This document shows, one piece after another, positions 25,711-34,140 of a stretch of DNA of 64,000 nt (the first letter of the stretch is position 1; each line of letters starts with the position of its first letter). The stretch is from NCBI GenBank assembly GCA_023412915.1, contig JAEZRE010000017.1, forward strand, positions 124,001-188,000, in the 5' to 3' direction. The DNA is from Bacillota bacterium (GTDB lineage: Bacteria; Bacillota; Clostridia; Acetivibrionales; DTU013). Under the pieces are notes generated by a model. That model saw nothing but the letters and a program-made list of their open reading frames with translations. It did not search any database and had not been told where the DNA came from. The translations under genes and the position numbers were made by a program.

Positions 25711-26223
25711 TCAAGCCGTAAATATCTTTCTCGGTATGAATACCTTGAAGTTATTCAGCATCCTCTCATCAGGCTCAAAAATTACCAGAGTCTTTTCGCC
25801 CTTGTAAGACAAAGTCGCGAAATAGGCGTCGGGGGAATTGATCGAACTCGTTGCGTCGATCCGGTTCTTGATGCTCTGGACCGACTGGCTGAAGCTGTTG
25901 CTCGAGACCTTTGCAAGGATTTCAAATTCCTTGCAGCTTGCGCTGAATATCCTTTTTCTCTTCCTCTTCGAAATTATCTTGTCAATATCGAGTTCTCCGT
26001 TTGTAACTACGTATTCATACTCGATGTTACGCGCCGAAATAAACCTGTATGTCAGATAAACCAAACCGGCGGCAAGCAGGAGGCTCACCCCCAGCTGATT
26101 CAGCAGCGGGATCGAGAGAGACACCAGGACTAATATGACACCGGCCATCAAAATGCCGAAGGTCGCAAGGTTATCGCTGAATGTTCTTCTTTTAGTAACT
26201 AATTTTTCCAAGAAAGTGTCCAT
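25711..26223 (-). CDS. Conserved membrane protein of unknown function with two N-terminal helices
   Basis: 170 residues. Begins MDTFLEKLVTKRRTFSDNL, then two adjacent membrane helices (about 19-37 and 43-63) and a cytosolic domain with a basic KRKRKR patch and several beta strands. It resembles a small clostridial family (possibly DUF6106), but I cannot confirm this. The start is placed at 26223, where GGAGG lies 8 nt upstream; the open frame reaches to 26343. It is 23 bp upstream of the mgtC-like gene. Confidence 0.7.
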   Translation of the reverse strand: MDTFLEKLVTKRRTFSDNLATFGILMAGVILVLVSLSIPLLNQLGVSLLLAAGLVYLTYRFISARNIEYEYVVTNGELDIDKIISKRKRKRIFSASCKEFEILAKVSSNSFSQSVQSIKNRIDATSSINSPDAYFATLSYKGEKTLVIFEPDERMLNNFKVFIPRKIFTA

Positions 26224-26398
26224 TAAAAAATCCTCCAAAAACCAACAAAGTGAAAGAACTGTAAAATAGATTTTACCATAACTGCACCGGATAAACAATA
26301 ATATGGCGCATACAATTGACCGATATATATTGTGTAGTTTCATCCATCCCTATTATTCAGGGATAAACTTCGGAACAACACTTCGGGAGGGTGCAAAT

Positions 26399-27577
26399 AT
26401 GAGAAGTAGAGCATTAAAGCTGCCGGCAGCAATCCTCCTTTTGCTTTTTATACTTCCGGGGGTATTTTCTGCCGGCGCGGCAACAGCCCCTGCAGCTATT
26501 GTCAAGCCAATCGAACTGGTACGGCAATCCGTAAAGCTAACTACCGGAACAAAAACCGTCAACGTAATCAAAGTAAATCCCAAGGATCCAAGCATCCGGT
26601 TCGAAGTTGGCCTCCCGGATTCAAGGCTCAATATGACCGAGGATTTTGAAAAAATGGCCGGGGCAAAAGGCGCTATAGCAGCTATAAACGCCAATTTTAT
26701 CTCTTCCTACGGCCCTGTCAAGGATCCCGTGGGACATGTCATGATAGATGGCAAGCTGGTCTACGGGCAGAGCGGCATCACATCCCTCGGCATAACCAAA
26801 AACAAGGATCTCGTGTTCGGTACCCCTGGAATTTTCACAAGGATGTTTGCCGACGGAAAAAGAACAAACGACATGCACATAGGCGGGCTGGCATATTACA
26901 ATGTCTGGACTGCCTACGAGATCAATACCCGCAATCCCGCGAAAAGCAACACCATCATGTATACGCCCAACAGGGGGGCTTCAATAGAGATCAAGGCGCC
27001 CGGCTATGTCGCGACTGTCCGGAACAAGGTGCTTCAAAGCTTCGTAAAGCTGAACCCTCCCCAGACGGTAAGCATCCCGAAGGATGGTTACGTCACCTTT
27101 TTCGGTTCGAACGTCGTATCAAGCTGGAAGGGCGATAACGGCCTTTCAAAGGGCAGGAATATCGAGACCGAATACTATCTTTTTAAAAGCAAGGACGCTT
27201 CCTACAAGCTCGATGAAATGCAGTGGATGCTTTCCGGCGCTCCCGATCTGGTGACAAATGGGAAGATATCAACGGCAAAGCTGCCTCCCGGATTCACGGA
27301 CAGCAGGTTTACAACCGTCTCCGCATACCGTACGGCCATAGGTGTCAAAAAGGACGGGCTGCTGCTGTTGGTGAGCGCCAAAAACGTCAGGATAAGTGAG
27401 CTAAAGGAAATAATGCTGAAGCTCGGCTGCGTGAATGCGATCAATCTCGACGGCGGAGCCTCCAGCGGGATGTACTATGACGGCAAAGTCATAACCATGC
27501 CGGGAAGAAAGCTCGCAACGCTTTTATACGTCTACCGGGATAACCCTATCACCGAATTGAACAGGTCGTCGCCATAA
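26399..27577 (+). CDS. Secreted phosphodiester glycosidase family protein (NAGPA domain)
   Basis: 392 residues. Signal peptide (RSRALKLPAAILLLLFILPG, cut near FSAGA) and a NAGPA-type domain ending with the family motif NLDGGASSGMYYDGK. The human relative removes GlcNAc from phosphodiesters; bacterial members act on, or are thought to act on, wall teichoic-acid or exopolysaccharide phosphodiesters. ATG at 26399 follows GGGAGGG. Its last 46 bp overlap, tail to tail, the end of the MutS-like gene on the other strand. Confidence 0.88.
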   Translation: MRSRALKLPAAILLLLFILPGVFSAGAATAPAAIVKPIELVRQSVKLTTGTKTVNVIKVNPKDPSIRFEVGLPDSRLNMTEDFEKMAGAKGAIAAINANFISSYGPVKDPVGHVMIDGKLVYGQSGITSLGITKNKDLVFGTPGIFTRMFADGKRTNDMHIGGLAYYNVWTAYEINTRNPAKSNTIMYTPNRGASIEIKAPGYVATVRNKVLQSFVKLNPPQTVSIPKDGYVTFFGSNVVSSWKGDNGLSKGRNIETEYYLFKSKDASYKLDEMQWMLSGAPDLVTNGKISTAKLPPGFTDSRFTTVSAYRTAIGVKKDGLLLLVSAKNVRISELKEIMLKLGCVNAINLDGGASSGMYYDGKVITMPGRKLATLLYVYRDNPITELNRSSP

Positions 27578-29046
27578 CTTGTAATCAGCGGTTCTCCCTC
27601 TTTGATATAATATGTGCGGCATCCTTCTTCGCTTCTTTCGGCTCTGAGGAATACGGCTTTTTGAAGCTTCTGCCCGAACATAAGGTGTGCAAACTCGAAT
27701 AAATGAGTTACCACAAACGTTTTTACATTCAATTCATAAAAGGCTGTTACGACATCCTGAGCGATTTTTGAGCCGTCTCTTTCCGTGGTTGTAGCAAAGG
27801 GCTCGTTCATAATTACGAGTGAATTGCGGCAGGCAATACCGACAATCTCGTCAAGCCGCTTCAGCTCTTCCTCCAGTTTGCCGCTATTCATACTTTCATC
27901 CTCTTCCCTCGTAAAATACGTGAAGATACCTTCGCTGATATTTGCCCTGAAATATGAAGCTGGGACGTACATTCCGCATTGCATGAGGAGCTGCGCTATG
28001 CCTGCGCTTCTCAGGTATGTGGATTTACCGCCCTGGTTTGCCCCCGTAATGATATAAAGGCAGGTATCGCATGCGTTCAGGTCGTTGCTGACAGGATGCT
28101 TCCGTTCGCCAATCAGAAGACTAAGGTCGTACAAGCCTTCAAAGCTCAGGTTCCTTTTTTCGGCATCATCCGGAATTGGGAAAGTAACGGCTGCATCAAG
28201 TCCCCTAACGGTATTGTACAGGTTTATGCATCCGATATAGAACCCCGTTTCGAATTGCAGTGCCTCAAAAAAGTTCAGGACGCTCTCATTAAACCGGTTT
28301 AAAAATCTTAATATGTGGACAAGCGCAGCCTCCTCAACTTCCTTTGCATTATTCGCGATGCTGACATTGTTGAGCGGAATTGTGCCGGACTGGCGTGATT
28401 TGTTTTCATTTCTCGAACATTTACGATCTTCACGGTTTGAAATTCTTCTAAGGACATGCTCTGTCCCCTTCAAGCCCTTTCCTAAGGAAGACCCTATGAC
28501 TATTCTGCCGCCTTCGGAGATAAAGCCGAGATCGCTGATGTGTTTATTTACTTTTGCGAAAAACTCATCGGTAAGAATTGTTTCCTGTTGGCGGCAAAAG
28601 GTTGTCAAGCCTTTTGAGTCGAACCTGTCTGCACATCTGCAGGCTGCATTTTTAAGAGTTTCCAGGCCGTTAACAAGGACTGCCGCCAGTCCGGCAGCAT
28701 TCCGTAGCTTGTAGGACACGGTGACCGCCCTGGAGAAGCTTGGCTGAGTGGACTGCTTGTAAAAAGCCGCTTCTTCAAGGGTGTTTCCGGCAATTTCATA
28801 AAGCCTGGCTATCATGACTTGGTTATTCAGGCAATCTTTCAGCACATTCTGACGGTAGCATATGGCGCCGATATCCGAAAGGCTGCTTAAAATAACACGT
28901 CTGGCAGTATGGAATATAAAGTCGTCGCTTTGAGACATGGCTCTGAAAACGGCAGCAAGGTTCAGGTCTTCCTCCAAAGCTTTTTCATTAGGCATTTTAT
29001 GGTACGGATTCTCTTCGTAGTGTTCAAAAAGAAGATAAGGCCTCAT
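27532..29046 (-). CDS. MutS-like ATPase, short form (second gene of merR-mutS-mutS)
   Basis: 504 residues. Only the MutS lever/clamp helices and the C-terminal ABC-type ATPase domain are present: Walker A GANQGGKST (335-343), signature region SGKLEEELKRL, Walker B LVIMNEPF (410-417), and a VTHLFE switch. The N-terminal mismatch-recognition domain (Phe-X-Glu) and an Smr nuclease domain are missing, so it is neither MutS1 nor MutS2. Its start overlaps the stop of the preceding paralogue by 4 bp. Function unknown; the tight pairing suggests the two form a heterodimer. Confidence 0.88.
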   Translation of the reverse strand: MRPYLLFEHYEENPYHKMPNEKALEEDLNLAAVFRAMSQSDDFIFHTARRVILSSLSDIGAICYRQNVLKDCLNNQVMIARLYEIAGNTLEEAAFYKQSTQPSFSRAVTVSYKLRNAAGLAAVLVNGLETLKNAACRCADRFDSKGLTTFCRQQETILTDEFFAKVNKHISDLGFISEGGRIVIGSSLGKGLKGTEHVLRRISNREDRKCSRNENKSRQSGTIPLNNVSIANNAKEVEEAALVHILRFLNRFNESVLNFFEALQFETGFYIGCINLYNTVRGLDAAVTFPIPDDAEKRNLSFEGLYDLSLLIGERKHPVSNDLNACDTCLYIITGANQGGKSTYLRSAGIAQLLMQCGMYVPASYFRANISEGIFTYFTREEDESMNSGKLEEELKRLDEIVGIACRNSLVIMNEPFATTTERDGSKIAQDVVTAFYELNVKTFVVTHLFEFAHLMFGQKLQKAVFLRAERSEEGCRTYYIKEGEPLITSYGDDLFNSVIGLSR

Positions 29047-30572
29047 GTCCCGATGCGCTCCTTTATTGATTCATATGTCAGAGCATATTTTTCAGCTATC
29101 GAATTTGCATAAGCTAAGCCGTCAGCCTGCTTTCTTATTATTCTATAGGTTCGCGCCGCCTTCCTGCCCTTATCTACGGCCGCGACAAGACTTACGGTTT
29201 TGAAGTTGATACCGGAAAGCTCATAGATATGCGTAACATAAAGGCAGAAACAGTCGAGATCCGCGAAAAGGTTCAGTATCCTTTTGCCCATATTATAAGC
29301 GTCCTTGGAGGTAGTCGATGCAAAAAGCTCATTTATTATGACGAGACTGTTGGTTGTCATATTCTCCAGGATAAATTTAAGCCGCAAAAGCTCTTCCTTA
29401 AGCCTTCCGACATTGCCCACAGGATTTTCCTCCGCGGAAAAATGCGTAAAAATATTGTCAAATATGCAAACGTCCGCGGAAGTACATGGTACCGGACATC
29501 CCAACGATGCAAAGTATGCGATCTGACCGAGAGCTCTGGCAAAAGTGGTTTTGCCGCCTTGATTCGGTCCGGTCAACACGAATATACGCTCATTGCCGGT
29601 TGCCGTAAAATCATTCGGTACGATTACTGCGCCCGAAGCCTTGCATTTCTGTGCCAGAGCCAGATCATATCCGCCCGACAGTCTGAGTTCCTTTCTCAGT
29701 GATACCGATGGATATGTAAAATAAAAACCCGCCTTCCCGAGCTTTTTGAAATAATCCCGGACTGAAATGTAGAATTGTATTTCGCGGTCAAATCTCTCCA
29801 ATGTCCTATCGGTAAAATCCATGTGCACGGCGTGGTATTCTTCAAGCCTTTTGAAGGTTGAAGAATAAATGCTGCTTACGATATCGATTATTTTGCTTTC
29901 AAGGGAACACATTTCAACATCGGAGAAAAATCTGATACTATAATCAAAAACAGCGTCGTTAATACGTCTGAAGGCTCCGTTCATCAACTCGCAATAATTG
30001 TCACAATTTTGGTCCTCGCCTACTATGACCCTGTCTCCTTCAATTTCCACACTGTACCTGATGCCTGCGAATTCCCTGGAAAGGCTGTCAGTATCGGTAT
30101 ATAGCATTTTGAATTCATCGCCTTCCATATACCCTGTCAACCATTCGCAGAACGAGCGAAGTCCGGCGGAGTCAAAATGCAACGCAGCCAACGAAGTCTG
30201 CAGCTTCGCTACCGTTTCGCAATAAAGGCCTGCGGCGTCGAGGAGCCATTTCTTCTTTTGGAGGCTGTTATGCAACATCCGGCTGAAGCCCGCATATTCT
30301 CTGATCCGTTTCATACCGGCGGCAAATGCCGTTATGGCATTATATATATCTTCATTCTCGAGATCCCTCATCACATCCAACCTGTAATTTATGGCAGAGA
30401 CAGCTCTCATGGGATGGAAGAAAAAAGGCTCCAGCCTGTACTCCTCTTTACCCGCAAGAATAGCTGAGATTATCTGATCAAGATTCAAGTCCGGAAAATA
30501 CTGAGGTGCCCTTGAAACCTCACCGACCGCTTCATATTCGATTGCGTCATGTAAAATACTTTTAAATTCCAT
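29043..30572 (-). CDS. MutS-like ATPase, short form (first of two paralogues)
   Basis: 509 residues, same layout as the next gene: helical core then ATPase with Walker A GPNQGGKTT (335-343), Walker B SLVIINELF (about 410) and VTHIYE. Walker A lies at the same residue number in both, so they arose by duplication of one gene, but the sequences are now quite different. No mismatch-recognition domain. It starts 1 bp after the merR stop with no clear ribosome binding site, so it is probably translationally coupled to merR. Confidence 0.88.
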   Translation of the reverse strand: MEFKSILHDAIEYEAVGEVSRAPQYFPDLNLDQIISAILAGKEEYRLEPFFFHPMRAVSAINYRLDVMRDLENEDIYNAITAFAAGMKRIREYAGFSRMLHNSLQKKKWLLDAAGLYCETVAKLQTSLAALHFDSAGLRSFCEWLTGYMEGDEFKMLYTDTDSLSREFAGIRYSVEIEGDRVIVGEDQNCDNYCELMNGAFRRINDAVFDYSIRFFSDVEMCSLESKIIDIVSSIYSSTFKRLEEYHAVHMDFTDRTLERFDREIQFYISVRDYFKKLGKAGFYFTYPSVSLRKELRLSGGYDLALAQKCKASGAVIVPNDFTATGNERIFVLTGPNQGGKTTFARALGQIAYFASLGCPVPCTSADVCIFDNIFTHFSAEENPVGNVGRLKEELLRLKFILENMTTNSLVIINELFASTTSKDAYNMGKRILNLFADLDCFCLYVTHIYELSGINFKTVSLVAAVDKGRKAARTYRIIRKQADGLAYANSIAEKYALTYESIKERIGT

Positions 30573-30573
30573 A

Positions 30574-31044
30574 TTACAGCCATAGAGCCTCGGAAAGAAC
30601 GGTCTCCAGTTTCAGGTTTTCCAGGCAGACCAGGCGGGACATTTTATACGCATCCGTCTGCTGTGCACTTCCGTCTTCTTTCACGTCATTTTCTAATGAA
30701 TGCGAGGCAGCCATCCTCAATTTATCTATATTCTCGATATTGAATCTGGCTATTTCTATCTGGCTCTCCCAATAATCCTTTTTCCTCTCGAGTATTTCAA
30801 CCAGCTTTCCAGCCTGCATTCCATGATCGACAAGGTGTTTGATATCTATCAGTCTGATACCGACGGACTTTAGTACAAGGATCGTATTCAACTGCTGTAT
30901 CTGATCCGCAGTGTAGTATCTGTAGCCATTGCTTCCGTCTGTATACCCGGGTGTGAGGAGGCCCATTTTATCATAGAGTCTCAGCGCCCTTATGGAAATA
31001 TCAAACATTTTTGCGATTTCTCCGATTTTAAGGTGCATCTCCAT
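30574..31044 (-). CDS. MerR family transcriptional regulator
   Basis: 156 residues. N-terminal winged helix with KIGEIAKMFDISIRALRLYDKMGLL and the second-wing motif GYRYYTADQIQQLN, then a coiled dimerisation helix (LVEILERKKDYWESQIE) and a short C-terminal part that may sense a ligand; no Cys pair for metals. ATG at 31044 follows AAGGAG with 9 nt spacing. As first gene of an operon with two MutS-like ATPases it probably controls that operon. Confidence 0.9.
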   Translation of the reverse strand: MEMHLKIGEIAKMFDISIRALRLYDKMGLLTPGYTDGSNGYRYYTADQIQQLNTILVLKSVGIRLIDIKHLVDHGMQAGKLVEILERKKDYWESQIEIARFNIENIDKLRMAASHSLENDVKEDGSAQQTDAYKMSRLVCLENLKLETVLSEALWL

Positions 31045-31160
31045 ATTAAACTGCTCCTTGCAAATTATTTGAGGAGTTCCATACACAAAGTGTAAACCAT
31101 GACGCATGTGCAGAGTCAATAGATAAATAGAGAAATGACGAAATGATGAATCAGGACGAC

Positions 31161-32387
31161 CTACTCCAATACTTCAACTTCGACATCCTGGACGCCGAAA
31201 GCCATGGCAAGCCTGTTGACGGTTTTGCTCCCGGTTTTGTCCTCTCCGAAAAACACATCCACCCTGTTGCCTTTTATCAGCCTTCCTGTGTCTTCGGCGA
31301 TATAGATACCGTCCAGGTAGCTGTATTTTTCGGGAAATGTTATTTTAACCCTGCTCCCGAGCGGTATTACCTCGGGATCGACCGCTATCGTCCTGCCAAC
31401 GGTGGCTTTCGTCCCGGAAGAAGTTACGCCGTAAGCGGGGTGGCTGCGATCTTTCCCACAGCTTTCAAAAGAAAGGTCATACGCGGTCGCCGTCATCATT
31501 AGAACGCCGCTATCGTCATCCATCGGATCCGCCGGTATGACGGCGCTCCCGGGAAGCTCTTCCTGTTCGATTACGGCGATGCCGGTCCTGGAAAGACCCG
31601 TATTTTCCGTGGCGTTTATATATAATGCGGAGAAGTAAGACAGCAAAACGGATACCGCTACAAGACCCACGGCGGCAATGGCCTTAAACGCTTTACTTTT
31701 AGCCGGTATATACTTCGCTAAAAGAGTCCTGACTGCCAGAGAATCTTTACCCGAATCCGCCGGAACAAACGGGATCGCTGTGCTTTCAGGTTCCTTTAGT
31801 TCAACGGCGGCTATTTTACCGCCGCCCAGCACGACTCCACCGGCTGCTTCATTTGCAAACCGTGCTTCGCCGGTACTTTCCTCCGCAAGGTCCATTTCGC
31901 CGGCCTTTTTCTCTGTAAGCCTGATTTCGCCGGTACTTTCCTCAGCAAGCCCGATCAGCCGGTCCAGCTCCATTTCCGGAGACTCGTCCATCATTGCATA
32001 TGCGATCGTAACAAGACTACTGACTTTATCCCTGTCGACAGGTATTTCAAGAGTTTTTTCAAGCCAGTCGCCCAGTACTCCGATAAAAGAATCGTCCGTC
32101 AGCCTTAGTCTGATAGCCGACTTGAAGATATCGGAACCATTTATACAGAATACCGTTTTCCCCGCCGCATCACTGAAAAGTATGACCTTGAATTTTTTCA
32201 AACTGTCTTCGGACAATCCGGGCATACTATCATTTAGTATCCTGTTTACGGCGTCGGCAAAAACAGCCGCTTTCCTGACCAGCGAAAGCGACGGATATTT
32301 TTTCGAAATAAACTCTCTCAGATCCAGTACAGTCTTCGCAGGCAGTATTTCTTCAGCTGCCAGCCTCTCGAGTAAAGTACCCATCAT
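31161..32387 (-). CDS. Membrane-anchored 3D-domain protein (cell-wall related)
   Basis: 408 residues. Long cytoplasmic N-terminal part, two copies of LAEESTGE about 20 residues apart in an acidic stretch, one membrane helix (about 236-258, AIAAVGLVAVSVLLSYFSALY), then an extracellular 3D domain with the three conserved Asp: AVDPEVIPLGSRV, AEDTGRLIKG and RVDVFF. 3D domains share the double-psi barrel of MltA and of Rpf/YocH-type wall hydrolases. The cytoplasmic part is unusual for such proteins. The start is ATG 32387 or the next ATG, behind AGGGTGA. Confidence 0.82.
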   Translation of the reverse strand: MMGTLLERLAAEEILPAKTVLDLREFISKKYPSLSLVRKAAVFADAVNRILNDSMPGLSEDSLKKFKVILFSDAAGKTVFCINGSDIFKSAIRLRLTDDSFIGVLGDWLEKTLEIPVDRDKVSSLVTIAYAMMDESPEMELDRLIGLAEESTGEIRLTEKKAGEMDLAEESTGEARFANEAAGGVVLGGGKIAAVELKEPESTAIPFVPADSGKDSLAVRTLLAKYIPAKSKAFKAIAAVGLVAVSVLLSYFSALYINATENTGLSRTGIAVIEQEELPGSAVIPADPMDDDSGVLMMTATAYDLSFESCGKDRSHPAYGVTSSGTKATVGRTIAVDPEVIPLGSRVKITFPEKYSYLDGIYIAEDTGRLIKGNRVDVFFGEDKTGSKTVNRLAMAFGVQDVEVEVLE

Positions 32388-32719
32388 TCACCCTGCAACA
32401 GTATTCGATATATTATCCCGTAATAAGGCAAATTACCATTTTATATGATGCCCATAAAGACAGATTTGTAAACTCTTTTGAGATTTTGCAGATAATGCAT
32501 GGCACAAGAATATTATACCATAAAACTTCACCTCAGGATGCATCAGCTTGAGGCGCTCGAATATTTTTCAAGCTAGACCTGAAGAATACAGCCGAAAGTG
32601 AAAACATGAATACAGCAAGGCCCGCGCCGCCTGCCAATGCTGGTATACCCGAGCTACCTGACAGAGCCTGCGCGGGTACCTTGGAGTATTAGTGGAGGGT
32701 TTGAGAATGAAAAATCGGG
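32388..32719. other. Intergenic region holding a possible gene remnant
   Basis: 332 bp between the 3D-domain gene and the phosphoesterase gene. Apart from the reading-frame remnant at 32533-32688 I see no gene, and no clear terminator or promoter for either neighbour. Confidence 0.5.
32533..32688 (-). pseudogene. Possible remnant of a membrane or surface protein C-terminus
   Basis: Between two stops the minus strand reads SKVPAQALSGSSGIPALAG, then a hydrophobic segment (GLAVFMFSLSAVFF) and a basic tail (RSSLKNIRA). It looks like the C-terminal membrane anchor of a larger protein, but there is no start codon with a ribosome binding site and nothing coding upstream. Could also be chance. Confidence 0.25.
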
Positions 32720-33559
32720 TCAATTGCCTTTAATGTCGATAACAACAACTTCCGGGGGGTCGAAAACCCTCGGCAGTCGGGAGGTGTTCGAGATTCCGCG
32801 GCTCACTACCTGGGTCAGGTCTCCGTATTTGTAGACCCCTCCCGCATGCTTAGGGAACCAGCCCTCATCGGGAGCATAGAGACCGTTCAGTATGAACGGA
32901 ATCCTTACCTGCCCTCCGTGCGCATGGCCCGACACGACAAGGTCGAAATCGTATTGTCCGTATACATCTATCATTTCAGGGCGATGCGCCAACAGTATCT
33001 TATAGCCCTGTTCCTCGTCGAGGCGTGAAAACGCTTGATACATCGAGCTTTCCCAGCTAAAGCCGCGGTCATACAATTCAATGTCGGGATCATCCACCCC
33101 CGCTATTATAACAGGAGTATTGCCTGCCTTAACTTTGACATAGCTGCTTTCCAACACAGTCACACCATATCTTCGCAAGGTCTTCCTTATAAATCCGTAG
33201 CTGCCGGACCATAGCTCATGGTTTCCGGAAACATAATACACAGGCGCTATCTTTGTAACACCAGCTATGAATAGTTCCGCACCTTCGAACGGCGCCTGAT
33301 CATCGGCGATATCTCCGGCAAGCAGGACGATATCCGGTTTCTGCCGGCTTATCAGCGACAGGAGGTCTTTCTGGTTTTTTCCATATATGTGGCTGTGCAG
33401 GTCGGTAATCAGAACCGCCCTTATCGAAACTCCCTGACCTAGCTTATCCGATTCCACCGTATACCTTCTGACCACCAACCCACTGTATAGAGCCGCTACG
33501 ACCAATGCGACAAAAAGACCTGCACAAATAGCGATAGCTATAGCATATTTTCTTTTCAA
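32720..33559 (-). CDS. Membrane-anchored metallophosphoesterase, YkuE/YaeI-like
   Basis: 279 residues. N-terminal membrane helix (about 5-27), then a calcineurin-like phosphoesterase fold with metal motifs ITDLHSH (a variant of DxH), LAGDIADD, SGNHELW, LAHRPE and SGHAHGGQ. YkuE-like enzymes act in the cell envelope; some hydrolyse UDP-2,3-diacylglucosamine-like or wall phosphodiesters, so the substrate is left open. The start is TTG at 33559 behind AAGGGGA. Confidence 0.9.
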   Translation of the reverse strand: MKRKYAIAIAICAGLFVALVVAALYSGLVVRRYTVESDKLGQGVSIRAVLITDLHSHIYGKNQKDLLSLISRQKPDIVLLAGDIADDQAPFEGAELFIAGVTKIAPVYYVSGNHELWSGSYGFIRKTLRRYGVTVLESSYVKVKAGNTPVIIAGVDDPDIELYDRGFSWESSMYQAFSRLDEEQGYKILLAHRPEMIDVYGQYDFDLVVSGHAHGGQVRIPFILNGLYAPDEGWFPKHAGGVYKYGDLTQVVSRGISNTSRLPRVFDPPEVVVIDIKGN

Positions 33560-33593
33560 AACAGTTCCCCTTATTAATAGTGTACATCAGCGA

Positions 33594-33776
33594 TTATATC
33601 TGTTTTCTCACAGTTTTATATTCATCGTTAAGGCGGAAATATGCACAATCATCGTAAGCTTTGGATAAGAACCTCAGCATCTCATCTTCATCGAGGTTCA
33701 TCTGGCATGTGTAGCATTCGTATTCATCGTCGTATATGTAATTGCTGCAACAGTCGCAATTGCTCTTGCCCTTCAT
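33594..33776 (-). CDS. Small Cys-rich protein, DUF6472-like
   Basis: 60 residues: CDCCSNYIYDDEYECYTCQMNLDEDEM followed by CAYFRLNDEYKTVRKQI in the last third. Six Cys (CxCC, CxxC and a later single C) suggest a bound zinc. It matches the pattern of the short DUF6472 family common in clostridia, function unknown. It has its own promoter at 33823-33852 with an inverted repeat in the leader. Confidence 0.85.
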   Translation of the reverse strand: MKGKSNCDCCSNYIYDDEYECYTCQMNLDEDEMLRFLSKAYDDCAYFRLNDEYKTVRKQI

Positions 33777-33793
33777 TTCACAGGACCTTTCTC

Positions 33794-33822
33794 AACAATA
33801 AGATTTTATGAAGCTTATTGTT
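33794..33822 (-). promoter_or_regulatory. Inverted repeat in the DUF6472-gene leader
   Basis: AACAATAAG and CTTATTGTT are perfect 9-bp arms around 11 bp, directly downstream of the -10 at 33823. The position fits an operator or a 5' hairpin. Confidence 0.45.
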
Positions 33823-33852
33823 ATTATAGCTAAATTCTATTACTGTAATCAA
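33823..33852 (-). promoter_or_regulatory. Promoter of the DUF6472-like gene
   Basis: TTGATT (33852-33847) and TATAAT (33828-33823), 18-bp spacing on the minus strand. Confidence 0.65.
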
Positions 33853-33959
33853 GTTTTGTCCTCCGCACCGTAAATCACATCTTCCCCTGCGGCTTCGACC
33901 GGCTTGCCGTCCCTTTTTCGGAAATAAAAAGACTCGGAAGAAGTCCAGTCATACGGCAT
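33849..33959 (-). pseudogene. Short open frame, possible gene remnant
   Basis: 36 codons, MPYDWTSSESFYFRKRD and a charged tail ending GAEDKT. The composition looks protein-like and in-frame sequence continues upstream, but there is no ribosome binding site and it runs into the -35 of the promoter at 33823-33852. Probably a decayed gene end. Confidence 0.2.
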
Positions 33960-34037
33960 AATTTCTATTCGCGGCTTACTATAATCCAGGCAAGTATTCC
34001 AGCAAAACAAAAAAAGCTGTTACGTAATAGTTTAGAT

Positions 34038-34076
34038 TTAACCGTATCTTAACAAACGATTAATTTGAACTTAAAT
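34038..34076 (+). promoter_or_regulatory. PhoP box of the pst operon: four direct repeats
   Basis: TTAACC, TTAACA, TTAATT and TTAAAT begin at 34038, 34049, 34060 and 34071, exactly 11 bp apart. This is the TT(A/C/T)ACA-N5 arrangement bound by PhoP~P dimers in Bacillus. A TATACA -10 lies at 34084-34089. The pst operon should be induced by phosphate starvation. Confidence 0.85.
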
Positions 34077-34140
34077 AAAAGCTTATACACTGAAAACATC
34101 AAAAATAAAAACAGGAAAACATGATTTGGAGGTCAAATTT

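Larger units (their letters stand above)
33777..34037. other. Divergent spacer between the DUF6472-like gene and pstS
   Basis: Holds the promoter and leader repeat of the minus-strand gene, a short open frame remnant (33849-33959) and, from 34038, the PhoP box of pstS. No further gene is supported. Confidence 0.5.
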
